A stretch of 64,000 nt of DNA from CAYPXN01 sp964414715 (GTDB lineage: Bacteria; UBA10199; JADFYH01): contig CAYPXN010000040.1 of NCBI GenBank assembly GCA_964414715.1, positions 1-64,000 of the forward strand, in the 5' to 3' direction. Shown here piece by piece: positions 35,211-43,819 of this stretch. The notes beneath the pieces are model-generated. The model was not told the origin of the DNA. It was given only the letters and a program-made list of their open reading frames with translations, and made no database searches. The translations under genes and the position numbers were made by a program. Numbering within the stretch: the first letter of the stretch is position 1; each line of letters opens with the position of its first letter.

Positions 35211-37370
35211 ATGGTCACTCTCGAAAAGATCATTCAGAACATCAAATCCTACAACCCCCAAGGGGATTTTTCTCTCATTCAAAAAGCAGGGGATTTTGCC
35301 AGTAAGGTTCATAAAGGCCAAGAAAGGCAATCCGGAGAACCTTATATTATTCATCCTCTCGAAGTTGCTGAAATTCTTGTTCAAATGAAACTCGATGTTC
35401 CGTCTATTGTTGCAGCACTGCTTCACGATACGATAGAAGATACTTCTGCAACTCTCGACGAAATCAAAAAAGAATTCGGACCTGAAATTGCCCACTTGGT
35501 AGATGGCGTAACCAAACTCAGCAAAATTCAATTTTCGAGCGCACAAGAAAAACAGGCCGAAAATTTTCGCAAAATGATCATGGCTATGGCGAAAGACATC
35601 CGGGTTATTCTGATCAAGCTTGCGGATCGCCTCAACAACATGAGAACTCTGAAACACCTCTCCGAAGAAAGACAACAAAACATTGCCCGCGAAACCATGG
35701 ATATCTATGCTCCTTTAGCAAACCGTTTGGGAATCCAGTGGATGAAGGTTGAACTCGAGGAGTTATCTTTCAAATATCTTAAACCTGAAGCCTATAAAGA
35801 TATTGATGAAAAAATGAGGCAGGTTAAAAAAGAATCTGCTCCTTATATTGAGAAAGTGCTCCAGGAAGTTTCAAGCAAGCTGAATGAGTATAAAGTTCCC
35901 CATCAAATTTATGGTCGCCTCAAACATTATTTTAGTATTTACAGAAAAATGGCGGCCCAAAACATTTCTTTTGAACAAGTAAATGACTTGATTGCTTTCC
36001 GAATTATCGTGGACAACATTACACAGTGTTATACTGCCCTAGGAATTATTCACGAACTTTGGACCCCCATCCCCGGGCGATTCAAGGATTACATTGCCAT
36101 GCCCAAGGCAAACAACTATCAATCACTCCATACCACTGTAGTATGCATGGAAGGAGAGCGTGCAGAATTCCAGATTCGAACGAAAGAAATGAATGAAGTG
36201 GCGGAAAAAGGGATCGCTGCACACTGGAACTACAAAGAAAATGGTTCGATCGACGACAAAGATCAGCAAAAATTTCAGTGGGTACAGGAACTGCTAAAAT
36301 GGCAAAACGAACTCAAAGACCCGGCCGAATTTCTCGATACCGTCAAACTTGATTTATTTGCCACAGATGTTTATGTTTTTACACCCAATGGTGATGTGAA
36401 AGAACTTCCTCACGGAGCCACTCCTATTGATTTTGCCTATTCCATTCACTCTGACGTGGGAAATCGCTGTGTGGGTGCAAAAGTAAATGAAAAGATTGTC
36501 CCTCTTAATTATCGCTTACGAAGCGGTGACACCATAGAAATTCTCACAAGTGCCCATCACAAACCCTCCAAAGACTGGCTTAAATTCGCCGTCACTTCCC
36601 GGGCAAAATCCAGGATTCGCCAAGTAATTCAACACGAACAACGAGAAAAAAGTATTATCCTGGGAAAAGAGTTAATTGAAAAGGAATTCGAAAAATTCAA
36701 ACTTTCCCCCTCAAAATACATGAAAGGGGAAGAACTCAAGCACGCCATTCAGGAAATGGGCTATCAAAATCTTGAAACCTTACAAATGCACGTGGGTTAT
36801 GGAAAAATTTCTCCCTTACAATTTATTTCAAAACTCGTTCCACGTGAACTTCTTGCAGAAAAAGCTTCAGAAGAAACAAAAGCCGAAAGTACTCTTTCCA
36901 GAATTTTCAAAAAGGTAAAAGAACGTGGTAAGAGCATTGTAAAAGTAGGTGGCTACGACGACATCATGGTATCTTTGGGGCGTTGCTGCTCCCCTCTACC
37001 TGGAGATCCTATCATAGGATTTATTACGCGAGGCAGGGGAGTTGTGGTTCACATTATGGACTGTGCCAAGGTTCTTTCCACAGACCCCGAACGAAGAGTG
37101 GAGGTTGCTTGGGACAAACACAGTGAAGCTTCTCATCAGGCAAAACTGAAAATTGTAAGTGCAGACAGACCTGGCCTCTTAGCATCCATGAGTAAAACTA
37201 TTGCCAATGAAGGGGTCAATATCTCTCAGGCTTCCATACGAACCACGAGTGACGAAAAAGCAGTAAATATCTTTGAAGTGGAAATCAAAAACATCTCCCA
37301 ATTAAAAGGAGTATTACGGGCCTTGGAAAAATTGGGAGGAGTAATCAGCGTGGAGAGAATAAGGAATTAA
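35211..37370 (+). CDS. spoT: Bifunctional (p)ppGpp synthetase/hydrolase RelA/SpoT
   Basis: 719 residues, the standard long RSH length. The HD hydrolase domain (about 25-170) is intact with HPLEVAEIL and ALLHDTIEDT; the synthetase domain (about 220-350) has RLKHYFSIYRKM, NNYQSLHTTVV and EFQIRT; TGS follows (about 385-445; VYVFTPNGDVKELPHGAT), then a helical/zinc-finger region (GRCCSPLPGDPI) and a C-terminal ACT domain (KIVSADRPGLLASMSK). Both activities look preserved. It controls the stringent response in the cytoplasm and is the reference against which the RelA/SpoT-like domain of the giant protein can be compared. Confidence 0.97.
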   Translation: MVTLEKIIQNIKSYNPQGDFSLIQKAGDFASKVHKGQERQSGEPYIIHPLEVAEILVQMKLDVPSIVAALLHDTIEDTSATLDEIKKEFGPEIAHLVDGVTKLSKIQFSSAQEKQAENFRKMIMAMAKDIRVILIKLADRLNNMRTLKHLSEERQQNIARETMDIYAPLANRLGIQWMKVELEELSFKYLKPEAYKDIDEKMRQVKKESAPYIEKVLQEVSSKLNEYKVPHQIYGRLKHYFSIYRKMAAQNISFEQVNDLIAFRIIVDNITQCYTALGIIHELWTPIPGRFKDYIAMPKANNYQSLHTTVVCMEGERAEFQIRTKEMNEVAEKGIAAHWNYKENGSIDDKDQQKFQWVQELLKWQNELKDPAEFLDTVKLDLFATDVYVFTPNGDVKELPHGATPIDFAYSIHSDVGNRCVGAKVNEKIVPLNYRLRSGDTIEILTSAHHKPSKDWLKFAVTSRAKSRIRQVIQHEQREKSIILGKELIEKEFEKFKLSPSKYMKGEELKHAIQEMGYQNLETLQMHVGYGKISPLQFISKLVPRELLAEKASEETKAESTLSRIFKKVKERGKSIVKVGGYDDIMVSLGRCCSPLPGDPIIGFITRGRGVVVHIMDCAKVLSTDPERRVEVAWDKHSEASHQAKLKIVSADRPGLLASMSKTIANEGVNISQASIRTTSDEKAVNIFEVEIKNISQLKGVLRALEKLGGVISVERIRN

Positions 37371-37376
37371 CTCCTC

Positions 37377-37395
37377 CATCTCACTTCGTGAGATG
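37377..37395. repeat. Hairpin between convergent spoT and rpmB
   Basis: CATCTCAC-TTC-GTGAGATG is a perfect 8-base stem. It lies 7 bases after the spoT stop and 45 bases beyond the rpmB stop. No T-run follows on either strand, so it is not a clear intrinsic terminator; it may stabilise 3' ends. Confidence 0.5.
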
Positions 37396-37439
37396 CCTCC
37401 TCTTTAAGTTAAAAGGAAGCAAGAGGAATGGAAATTATC

Positions 37440-37628
37440 TTAAGCTTTCTGAACGTGACCTGAACGAATACAACGGGTGCAAGCCAAAATACTCTTCACT
37501 TTACCTGCCACAATTGCCTTCACTTTTTGCAAATTTGGGAAATTACGTGTGTGAGACTTGTTGTTGGCATGACTCACTGTATTGCCAGCTTGGGGTGTTT
37601 TTTCACAAACAAAACATTTTCTCGACAT
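37440..37628 (-). CDS. rpmB: 50S ribosomal protein L28
   Basis: 62 residues, normal length. SRKCFVCEKTPQAGNTVSHA, NNKSHTRNFPNLQKVKA and the ending CTRCIRSGHVQKA are diagnostic. Two CxxC pairs (CFVC, CTRC) mark the zinc-binding form. It is transcribed opposite to all its neighbours, and an overlapping plus-strand frame (37388-37630) is only its shadow. It is divergent from yraN. Confidence 0.96.
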   Translation of the reverse strand: MSRKCFVCEKTPQAGNTVSHANNKSHTRNFPNLQKVKAIVAGKVKSILACTRCIRSGHVQKA

Positions 37629-37704
37629 AATAAAACTCCTTAAAAAGAGGGGCTTCTCTACACAAGATATTGAAACTATGCAAGATTTTTAATAAACAGG
37701 AGAC

Positions 37705-38082
37705 ATGAAAAAGCCTTCAGAACAAACAAAGGGGCAACAGGGCGAAGAATGGGCCGCCGAATATTTAAAGCAAAAAGGCCTTAAAATCATTGAAAAAAAC
37801 TGGAAATGTCGCTGGGGAGAAGTGGATTTAATCGCTCAAACGGGAAATAAAATTGTTTTTGTAGAGGTTAAAAGCCGTCAAAGTCCCGAGTTCGGATCAG
37901 GCTTTGAGGCGGTCAATAAGCGCAAACAGGAGAAAATTCTTCGAAGTGCCTTAAGCTATCTTCAGAAAAAATCGAATAATTCAAATATCCATTTTGGAGT
38001 CATTCAGGTCAATTTGAAAGAGGGTAAAAACTCCATTGAATATCTCGAGTTTCCACTGGACGGATTGGGTGGTTATTATTAG
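37705..38082 (+). CDS. yraN: UPF0102 (YraN) family putative nuclease
   Basis: 125 residues. TKGQQGEEWAAEYLKQKG and NWKCRWGEVDLIA...KIVFVEVKSR carry the conserved Glu, Asp and E-x-K of a PD-(D/E)xK nuclease fold. The cellular role is not established in the family. An ATG with the AGGAG of AACAGGAGAC upstream fixes the start. It precedes fadD by 30 bases. Confidence 0.93.
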   Translation: MKKPSEQTKGQQGEEWAAEYLKQKGLKIIEKNWKCRWGEVDLIAQTGNKIVFVEVKSRQSPEFGSGFEAVNKRKQEKILRSALSYLQKKSNNSNIHFGVIQVNLKEGKNSIEYLEFPLDGLGGYY

Positions 38083-38112
38083 AAAGGTTCAATTTTTAAT
38101 GGAGTCAATAGA

Positions 38113-39882
38113 ATGAAATACCAAAACGTAATCGCCCAGTTCGCACAAAAAGCCCAAGAAATGGGAGCTAAACCCTGTTTTAAATATAAATCCAAAGATA
38201 AATGGAAAACTCTCGATTGGTTTGAAGTAAAGGATGCCGTTGAAAAACTTGCCTCGGCTTTGGACGAAAAAGGGGTAAAAACAGGAGACAAAGTAGCCAT
38301 TTTTTCCACCACACGCTACGAGTGGACGATTTGTGATTTGGCCATCCTTTCCTTGGGAGCTGTCACAGTTCCCATTTACCACTCCACACTCCCCAATGAA
38401 GCAGAGTTTATTCTCAATCATTCTGAAGCAAAGCTGCTGTTTGTGGAAGATAAAAACCAATTAAAAAAAATTGAGAGCATTCGCAAAAATCTTTCTTCCT
38501 TAAAAGATATTATTCTCTTCGAAGGACAAGCTCCCAACACCACTTCATTTCAAAAACTGCTTGAAGGGGATGCAGCAGATGCTTTGAGTCTCGAAGTCAG
38601 AACCGACAAAATACCCTTGGATGCCATTGCCACCATTGTTTACACCAGTGGAACCACCGGAAAGCCCAAAGGAGTGGTTCTTACTCATAAAAACCTGGCT
38701 TCCGAAATGGATGCTTTGCAAAAAATATTTATTTTTCCTTCCGATCAAGAAGCTTTGATCTTTTTGCCTCTGGCCCATATTTTTGCGAGAGCTTTTCAGT
38801 TCTATCAGCTTTGTACCGGATTTATTCAGGTTTATGCCGAGAGCATCGATAAACTTCTGGATAATATTTCAGAAGTACGTCCTCATTTCATTGCCTGTGT
38901 TCCCAGAATTTTTGAAAAAATTCACTCCAAAATCTTGCACGACGTTCATTCATCCAGTCCTCTTAAACAAAAAATATTCCATTGGGCAGTCAAAGTGGGC
39001 GCTGAAGTTAGCCGCTTAAAACAAGCTAACAAAGGCATTTCACCGATTCTTGCGGCTCAATATCAAATCGCCAAAAATTTGGTATTTTCAAAACTCCATA
39101 AAAAACTCGGGGGCAGAATACGCTTCTTCCTTTCCGGAGGAGCGCCCTTGGCTGCAGAAGTTGCAGAGTTTTTTCATGCCGCGGACATCCTGATTTTGGA
39201 AGGTTATGGACTTACAGAAACCACCGCTGCCATTAATGTAAATCTTCCCACTCACTACAAGTTTGGAACCGTAGGGCCCATCGTGGCTCATACAGAAGAA
39301 AAGCTGGGGGCTGACGGTGAAATTTTGGTCAGGGGAGACCATGTATTCAAGGAATACTATCGAGATCCCGAAGCGACAAAAGAAGTATTTACCGCAGATG
39401 GTTTTTTCCACACGGGAGATATTGGAGTTTATGACAAAGAAGGATTCTTGAAAATCACGGATCGTAAAAAAGATATTATTGTGACCGCTGCCGGAAAAAA
39501 CATTGCTCCTCAATATATTGAAAACCTTTTAAAAATGGATAGCATTATCAGCCAAGTCATGGTTCATGGTGATCGCCGTAAGTTTCTTTCTGCTTTAATC
39601 ACCCTGAATATGGATGAGGTAAAAAAGATTGCTCAGCATCAAAAAATTGAAACAAGCGACCATGGCGAGCTTGCAAAACATCCCAAAATTCATGAGCATG
39701 TTCGAAAGAAAATTGAAGAAAAAAACAAACAGCTTCCGAGCTATGAAACCATTAAACGATTTGCCATTCTGGAAAAAGATTTCAGCATTGAAGGTGGGGA
39801 ACTTACTCCAACCCTGAAAGTAAAAAGAAAGTTGGTCACGGAACGCTACAAAGAAATTCTGGATTCTTTCTACAATGAATAG
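38113..39882 (+). CDS. fadD: Long-chain acyl-CoA synthetase (AMP-forming)
   Basis: 589 residues of the FAA1-like branch. The AMP-binding motif is VYTSGTTGKPKGVVLTHKNL (starts near 176), with GYGLTETTAAINVNLP, FHTGDIG, and ITDRKKDIIVTAAGKNIAP, the last typical of the long-chain family. It activates fatty acids to acyl-CoA at the inner membrane face. Nearby CoA-transferase, SCP2 and crotonase genes suggest a lipid-metabolism theme, though they are not one operon. Confidence 0.93.
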   Translation: MKYQNVIAQFAQKAQEMGAKPCFKYKSKDKWKTLDWFEVKDAVEKLASALDEKGVKTGDKVAIFSTTRYEWTICDLAILSLGAVTVPIYHSTLPNEAEFILNHSEAKLLFVEDKNQLKKIESIRKNLSSLKDIILFEGQAPNTTSFQKLLEGDAADALSLEVRTDKIPLDAIATIVYTSGTTGKPKGVVLTHKNLASEMDALQKIFIFPSDQEALIFLPLAHIFARAFQFYQLCTGFIQVYAESIDKLLDNISEVRPHFIACVPRIFEKIHSKILHDVHSSSPLKQKIFHWAVKVGAEVSRLKQANKGISPILAAQYQIAKNLVFSKLHKKLGGRIRFFLSGGAPLAAEVAEFFHAADILILEGYGLTETTAAINVNLPTHYKFGTVGPIVAHTEEKLGADGEILVRGDHVFKEYYRDPEATKEVFTADGFFHTGDIGVYDKEGFLKITDRKKDIIVTAAGKNIAPQYIENLLKMDSIISQVMVHGDRRKFLSALITLNMDEVKKIAQHQKIETSDHGELAKHPKIHEHVRKKIEEKNKQLPSYETIKRFAILEKDFSIEGGELTPTLKVKRKLVTERYKEILDSFYNE

Positions 39883-39956
39883 AGCTTTTTATCTAAAATA
39901 ATTTTACTTGAAACTCTTTCAGTATTTTCTTTTAATCATTGCAATAAATCTGTAAA

Positions 39957-39976
39957 TTACTCAAAATATTGAGTAA
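39957..39976. promoter_or_regulatory. Palindromic operator-like site upstream of the DUF4870 gene
   Basis: TTACTCAA-AATA-TTGAGTAA is a perfect 8-base inverted repeat. Its right arm includes TTGAGT (39969-39974), a candidate -35 box, with TATATT at 39994-39999 as -10 (19-base spacer). Placement over the -35 fits a repressor site. No regulator gene is next to it. Confidence 0.4.
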
Positions 39977-40014
39977 ATTCCTGTAACCCCATCTATATTA
40001 AAAGGAGATGAAAC

Positions 40015-40395
40015 ATGGCAGATCAAAACACACAAGGCTCAGGCGGATCCGGCTTGGCTCCCAATGTTGCCTCACTACTTTGCTATCTTTGTACATTTAT
40101 TACCGGTATTATCTTTTTGCTCATCGAAAAAGATAACAAGCAGGTGAAATTCCATGCTTGGCAGGCCATTTTTCTCGGGGCAGGCTCCATTGTCATTCAA
40201 ATTGCAGTGGCCATTCTTACCGCCATTATGGGAGCAATCTCAGGTGCTTTAGCAACTATCATTAGCCTCCTAGGAACCTTGGTGTATCTTGGAATTTTCG
40301 TAATCTGGATTGTTGCCATGGTAAAAGCCTATCAAGGTCAACAATGGAAAATTCCATTCATTGGTGATCTGGCTGAAAAACAAGCTGCAAAATAA
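40015..40395 (+). CDS. Small membrane protein, DUF4870 family
   Basis: 126 residues with a short hydrophilic Gly/Ser N-terminus and three membrane helices: VASLLCYLCTFITGIIFLLI, a long central hydrophobic stretch, and GIFVIWIVAMVKAYQGQ. EKDNKQVKFHAWQAIF is the conserved loop of DUF4870/Tic20-like proteins. Function unknown. AAAGGAG lies before the start. A palindrome overlaps its probable promoter. Confidence 0.88.
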   Translation: MADQNTQGSGGSGLAPNVASLLCYLCTFITGIIFLLIEKDNKQVKFHAWQAIFLGAGSIVIQIAVAILTAIMGAISGALATIISLLGTLVYLGIFVIWIVAMVKAYQGQQWKIPFIGDLAEKQAAK

Positions 40396-40429
40396 TCTGC
40401 CTCAGGCGGATCATTCTGAGCAAAGTTGA

Positions 40430-40825
40430 ATGATTTATATGAATTCCACAAAGAGGAATTCGCTCCTTGCTGTGTTGGTGCTGATAGGAATATTTAGCTT
40501 CAGCGCTTTTTTAAAAATCAACAGCATCGAACGGATTCCTCTTTGTTTTTTTAAATACCTTACTCATTTAGATTGCCCAGGATGTGGCTTAACTCGTTCT
40601 TTCATTGCTATTTCCCATGGTGATTGGAAAGGAGCTCTTCACTTTAATGTTTTGGGTCCCTTGATTTATCTTTATCTTCTTTTTTATCTTATTAAGCATT
40701 TGATTTTTCTCATTTGGAATCAGCAGCTTTCTTGGCAAATGCCTCTTTGGTTTCAATGGAGCTTCGGACTTCTCTTCCTTGGACAATGGATTTGGAAGCT
40801 CATGATTGGCCTGAATATTGTTTGA
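40430..40825 (+). CDS. DUF2752 family membrane protein
   Basis: 131 residues. The diagnostic motif is LDCPGCGLTRSFIAI, with CPGCG and TR conserved, between hydrophobic helices (about 10-28 and 75-115). Function unknown; it is found across many phyla. ATG at 40430 or 40439 could be used; neither has a good ribosome-binding site. It follows the DUF4870 gene by 34 bases. Confidence 0.85.
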   Translation: MIYMNSTKRNSLLAVLVLIGIFSFSAFLKINSIERIPLCFFKYLTHLDCPGCGLTRSFIAISHGDWKGALHFNVLGPLIYLYLLFYLIKHLIFLIWNQQLSWQMPLWFQWSFGLLFLGQWIWKLMIGLNIV

Positions 40826-40929
40826 ATTTCTTGACCTGCTCAAAAATCTTGTGTTAGCAGAAAAATTCACCGTGTATCTTTTCTTCATAGGGAGGGAAGG
40901 GTAGCTGCGGAAACCAAAGGAGGAACACC

Positions 40930-41256
40930 ATGGCTCTTACGCCGACTGAGATTTTTACCGAACGTTTACCTGCTAGACTTCAAAAACGCGCAGACAAAAT
41001 CGCCAACATCAAGGCAATTTACCAATTCAACATCACCGGCGACAATGGAGGGACATGGGTATTGGATCTTACCCAACCAGGTGGAAAAATCACTGAAGGT
41101 CCTTCTGAAAGTGCAAAATGTACCGTCATTATGGATTCTGCCAAATTCTCCGATCTCATCGAAGGCAAACTGAATCCCCAAATGGCTTTCATGACAGGTA
41201 AATTAAAAGTAAAAGGTGACATGGGACTTGCCCTGAAATTAGGGTCTATCCTCTAA
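40930..41256 (+). CDS. SCP2 sterol-carrier-like protein
   Basis: 108 residues matching a stand-alone SCP2 domain: FTERLPARLQKRADKIANI, YQFNITGDNGGTWVLDLTQPGG and the ending NPQMAFMTGKLKVKGDMGLAL, where FMTGKLKV.GD is the family's hallmark. Such proteins bind hydrophobic ligands such as lipids or acyl-CoA in the cytoplasm. AAAGGAGG lies upstream of the ATG. A strong terminator follows. Confidence 0.92.
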   Translation: MALTPTEIFTERLPARLQKRADKIANIKAIYQFNITGDNGGTWVLDLTQPGGKITEGPSESAKCTVIMDSAKFSDLIEGKLNPQMAFMTGKLKVKGDMGLALKLGSIL

Positions 41257-41290
41257 GAAATCCTTTACAAATTTCCGATTATTTTCCAAA

Positions 41291-41318
41291 AGGGACCTTA
41301 CACAAGGTCCCTTTTTTT
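41291..41318 (+). terminator. Intrinsic terminator after SCP2 gene, abutting next start codon
   Basis: AGGGACCTT-ACAC-AAGGTCCCT followed by seven T. The stem is nine perfect bases. The T-run ends at 41318, one base before the ATG of the CoA-transferase gene. Confidence 0.92.
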
Positions 41319-42188
41319 ATGAAAAAAAACATTCTACCTCTCAGAGGCATTCAAATTCTGGATTTCAGTCGCCACTTACCCGGACCCTTCGCCACTTTTC
41401 TTCTTCAAAAATGGGGCGCAAAAGTAATCCGGGTCGTAAAACCGGAGGATGACGAAGTCTTAAGCTTTCCCAATGTCATGAAGGGAAAAAACAAAATCGA
41501 AGCAGACCTGAAAAATCCCCAAACACTTCTTCAAATCAAAATGCTCTCAAAAAAAGCCGACGTGCTCATCGAAAGCTTCCGCCCCGGAGTGATGGACAAA
41601 CTTGGCATGGGTTTTCGGGACATTTCAAAACTCAATTCCCGAATTATTTATGCTTCCCTGAACAGCTATGGTTCAAAAGACAAAAGAGCAGGGCACGACT
41701 TGAATTATCTCGCAGACTCCGGAATGCTGCGTGCTATTTTTCCTGAACATACAAAAGTCCCAGGCCTTCCTCTGGCAGACTTGATCGGTGGACTGAGTGC
41801 CGCTTTTCAAATAAGTACTTTTTTAAATATCCCAAAAATGAAAAGAAAAGCCGTTTACCTCGATATTCCTATTACTGAAACAGTTTCAGAGTTTGTCCAT
41901 ACCCTGGATCCTGCCGTCAAACAAACCATGAAAAAAGTAGCAGCGGGACATTTGGCACGTTATCATGTCTATCAATGCAAGGATAAAAAAGAATTGGTGG
42001 TAGCTTGTCTGGAAGAAAAATTTTGGAAAAAATTTGTTCACCATCTCAAGATCCCCTCCAAGATTCTAGGCGGCCAGGAAAACCAAATTGTTCAGCACTT
42101 AAGTAAGCGCTTCAAATCCAAAACACAGAAAGAATGGTTGAAAATTCTCTCAGATCCTGATTTGTGTGTAAGTCCGGTAAACACATGA
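41319..42188 (+). CDS. Short CaiB/BaiF-type CoA-transferase (alpha-methylacyl-CoA racemase-like)
   Basis: 289 residues; typical family members have about 360-400, so an internal or C-terminal part is missing. It retains LRGIQILDFSRHLPGPFATFLL, DVLIESFRPGVMDKLG and GHDLNYLADSG with the histidine, and LADLIGGLSAAFQ with the aspartate used by racemases of this family. It ends at DLCVSPVNT, where longer members continue. The ATG follows a terminator T-run directly, and AAGG in its 3' arm is the only ribosome-binding candidate. Overlaps nadE by four bases. Confidence 0.82.
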   Translation: MKKNILPLRGIQILDFSRHLPGPFATFLLQKWGAKVIRVVKPEDDEVLSFPNVMKGKNKIEADLKNPQTLLQIKMLSKKADVLIESFRPGVMDKLGMGFRDISKLNSRIIYASLNSYGSKDKRAGHDLNYLADSGMLRAIFPEHTKVPGLPLADLIGGLSAAFQISTFLNIPKMKRKAVYLDIPITETVSEFVHTLDPAVKQTMKKVAAGHLARYHVYQCKDKKELVVACLEEKFWKKFVHHLKIPSKILGGQENQIVQHLSKRFKSKTQKEWLKILSDPDLCVSPVNT

Positions 42189-43819
42189 AAATTGCCCTTG
42201 CACAAATTAATACCCAGATCGGTAATTTTGCACTGAATCTTGAAAAAATTACCCAAGCCATCGACAAAGCAAAACAGAAGGGCGCTCAACTGATCATATT
42301 TCCCGAACTGACTCTTACCGGTTATCCTCCTCGGGATTTGCTCGAAAAAACACAGTTCGTAGATAAAAACCTGAACCTTCTAAACCAGCTTGCCAAAAAA
42401 GTTAAAAATATTGTGTGTGTGGTAGGCTTTGTGGAACCCAACCTGGAAGACAAGGGAAAACCGCTTTATAATGCCGCCGCCTTTTTACAAGATGGCCACA
42501 TTGAAAAAATTATTCGGAAGCGACTTCTTCCCACCTACGATGTTTTTGATGAAAACAGATATTTTGAACCCGGCCATGAAAGCTGTGTCTTTTATTACAA
42601 GGGATACAATATTGGATTATCTATCTGCGAAGATATCTGGAATGATGAAAGTATTTTGGGCAGGAAACTTTACGCAGAAGATCCCATTGATGACCTTTCG
42701 CGCAAGGGCGCCAATCTTTTCATCAACATTTCCGCATCACCTTATTCCATGGGGAAAAGAAGTATCCGTGAAAAACTTCTTTCTCAGGTAGCGCGCTCCA
42801 AGAAAGCACCTTTGGTTTATGTAAATCTTGTCGGTGGTAATGACGACCTTATTTTTGATGGAAGCAGCCTGGTCTTTAACGAAGAAGGTGAAATCTGTAC
42901 TCGCTTAAAAAGTTTCGAGGAAGATTTTTCCATCGTGGATCTCCAAAGTCTGAAACCAGAACCTTTTTATCAGGTTCACGAAATGGAAAAAGTCCGCAAG
43001 GCCCTGGTTTTGGGTATTCGGGATTACATGGCAAAATCAGGTTTTAAAAAAGCGATTTTGGGCCTTTCAGGAGGCATCGATTCCTGTCTTGTGGCCAATC
43101 TGGCAGCAGAAGCTTGTGGTGCAAAAAATGTTCTCGGAGTTTCTCTTCCTTCTCCTTACTCCAGTCAAAGCAGCCTGACGGATGCCAAGGCTCTTGCCAA
43201 AAATTTGGGGATTCAACACCGTACGATTCCTATCGGAGATATCTACAAAGCATATCCCTTGGCACTCGAATGGGATAGCAAGCCCAGAAAAGTTGATGTC
43301 GCCTTGCAAAATATTCAGGCCCGTATTCGTGGCAATATTCTCATGGCGCTTTCAAACCGTGAGGGCTATCTCTTGTTAAGCACTGGAAACAAATCTGAAA
43401 TGGCAGTGGGTTATTGTACGCTCTACGGAGATATGGCAGGAGGATTGGCGGTAATTTCCGACCTCCCCAAAACCCTTGTCTACCAACTCTCTCGTTATTT
43501 GAATAAAAAACACCGGGCAATTCCGGAATCTGTGTTCCGCAAAGCTCCTTCAGCGGAGCTGGCACCCAATCAGAAAGACCAGGATGATCTTCCTCCCTAT
43601 GAAACCCTGGATGAAATCTTAAGACTTTATATTGAAGAAAATAAAAGCAGTGCCCAAATCATCAAAGCAGGATTTGCAAAAAAGACAGTTTTAGATGTGA
43701 TTCAACGGGTTGACCGCAACGAATACAAAAGACAACAAGCTCCTCCGGGTCTGCGCATCACTTCTAAAGCCTTTGGTTTTGGGCGACAAATCCCCCTCAC
43801 AAACGGATTTAAGGAATGA
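42185..43819 (+). CDS. nadE: Glutamine-dependent NAD+ synthetase
   Basis: 544 residues from the ATG at 42185, which overlaps the previous stop (ATGA). An upstream GTG is less likely because MKIALAQINTQIGNF is the canonical start. The N-terminal nitrilase-type glutaminase (about 1-250) has the catalytic triad in FPELTLTGYPP, KRLLPTYDVFDE and SICEDIW. The C-terminal ATP-PPase synthetase has LGLSGGIDSCLVANLA. It makes NAD from nicotinic acid adenine dinucleotide. The gene overlaps rsmI by four bases. Confidence 0.96.
   Translation: MKIALAQINTQIGNFALNLEKITQAIDKAKQKGAQLIIFPELTLTGYPPRDLLEKTQFVDKNLNLLNQLAKKVKNIVCVVGFVEPNLEDKGKPLYNAAAFLQDGHIEKIIRKRLLPTYDVFDENRYFEPGHESCVFYYKGYNIGLSICEDIWNDESILGRKLYAEDPIDDLSRKGANLFINISASPYSMGKRSIREKLLSQVARSKKAPLVYVNLVGGNDDLIFDGSSLVFNEEGEICTRLKSFEEDFSIVDLQSLKPEPFYQVHEMEKVRKALVLGIRDYMAKSGFKKAILGLSGGIDSCLVANLAAEACGAKNVLGVSLPSPYSSQSSLTDAKALAKNLGIQHRTIPIGDIYKAYPLALEWDSKPRKVDVALQNIQARIRGNILMALSNREGYLLLSTGNKSEMAVGYCTLYGDMAGGLAVISDLPKTLVYQLSRYLNKKHRAIPESVFRKAPSAELAPNQKDQDDLPPYETLDEILRLYIEENKSSAQIIKAGFAKKTVLDVIQRVDRNEYKRQQAPPGLRITSKAFGFGRQIPLTNGFKE

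Noticed and set aside
37388..37630. Plus-strand frame across rpmB
   Set aside because: The opposite strand encodes clear L28, so this frame is its shadow.
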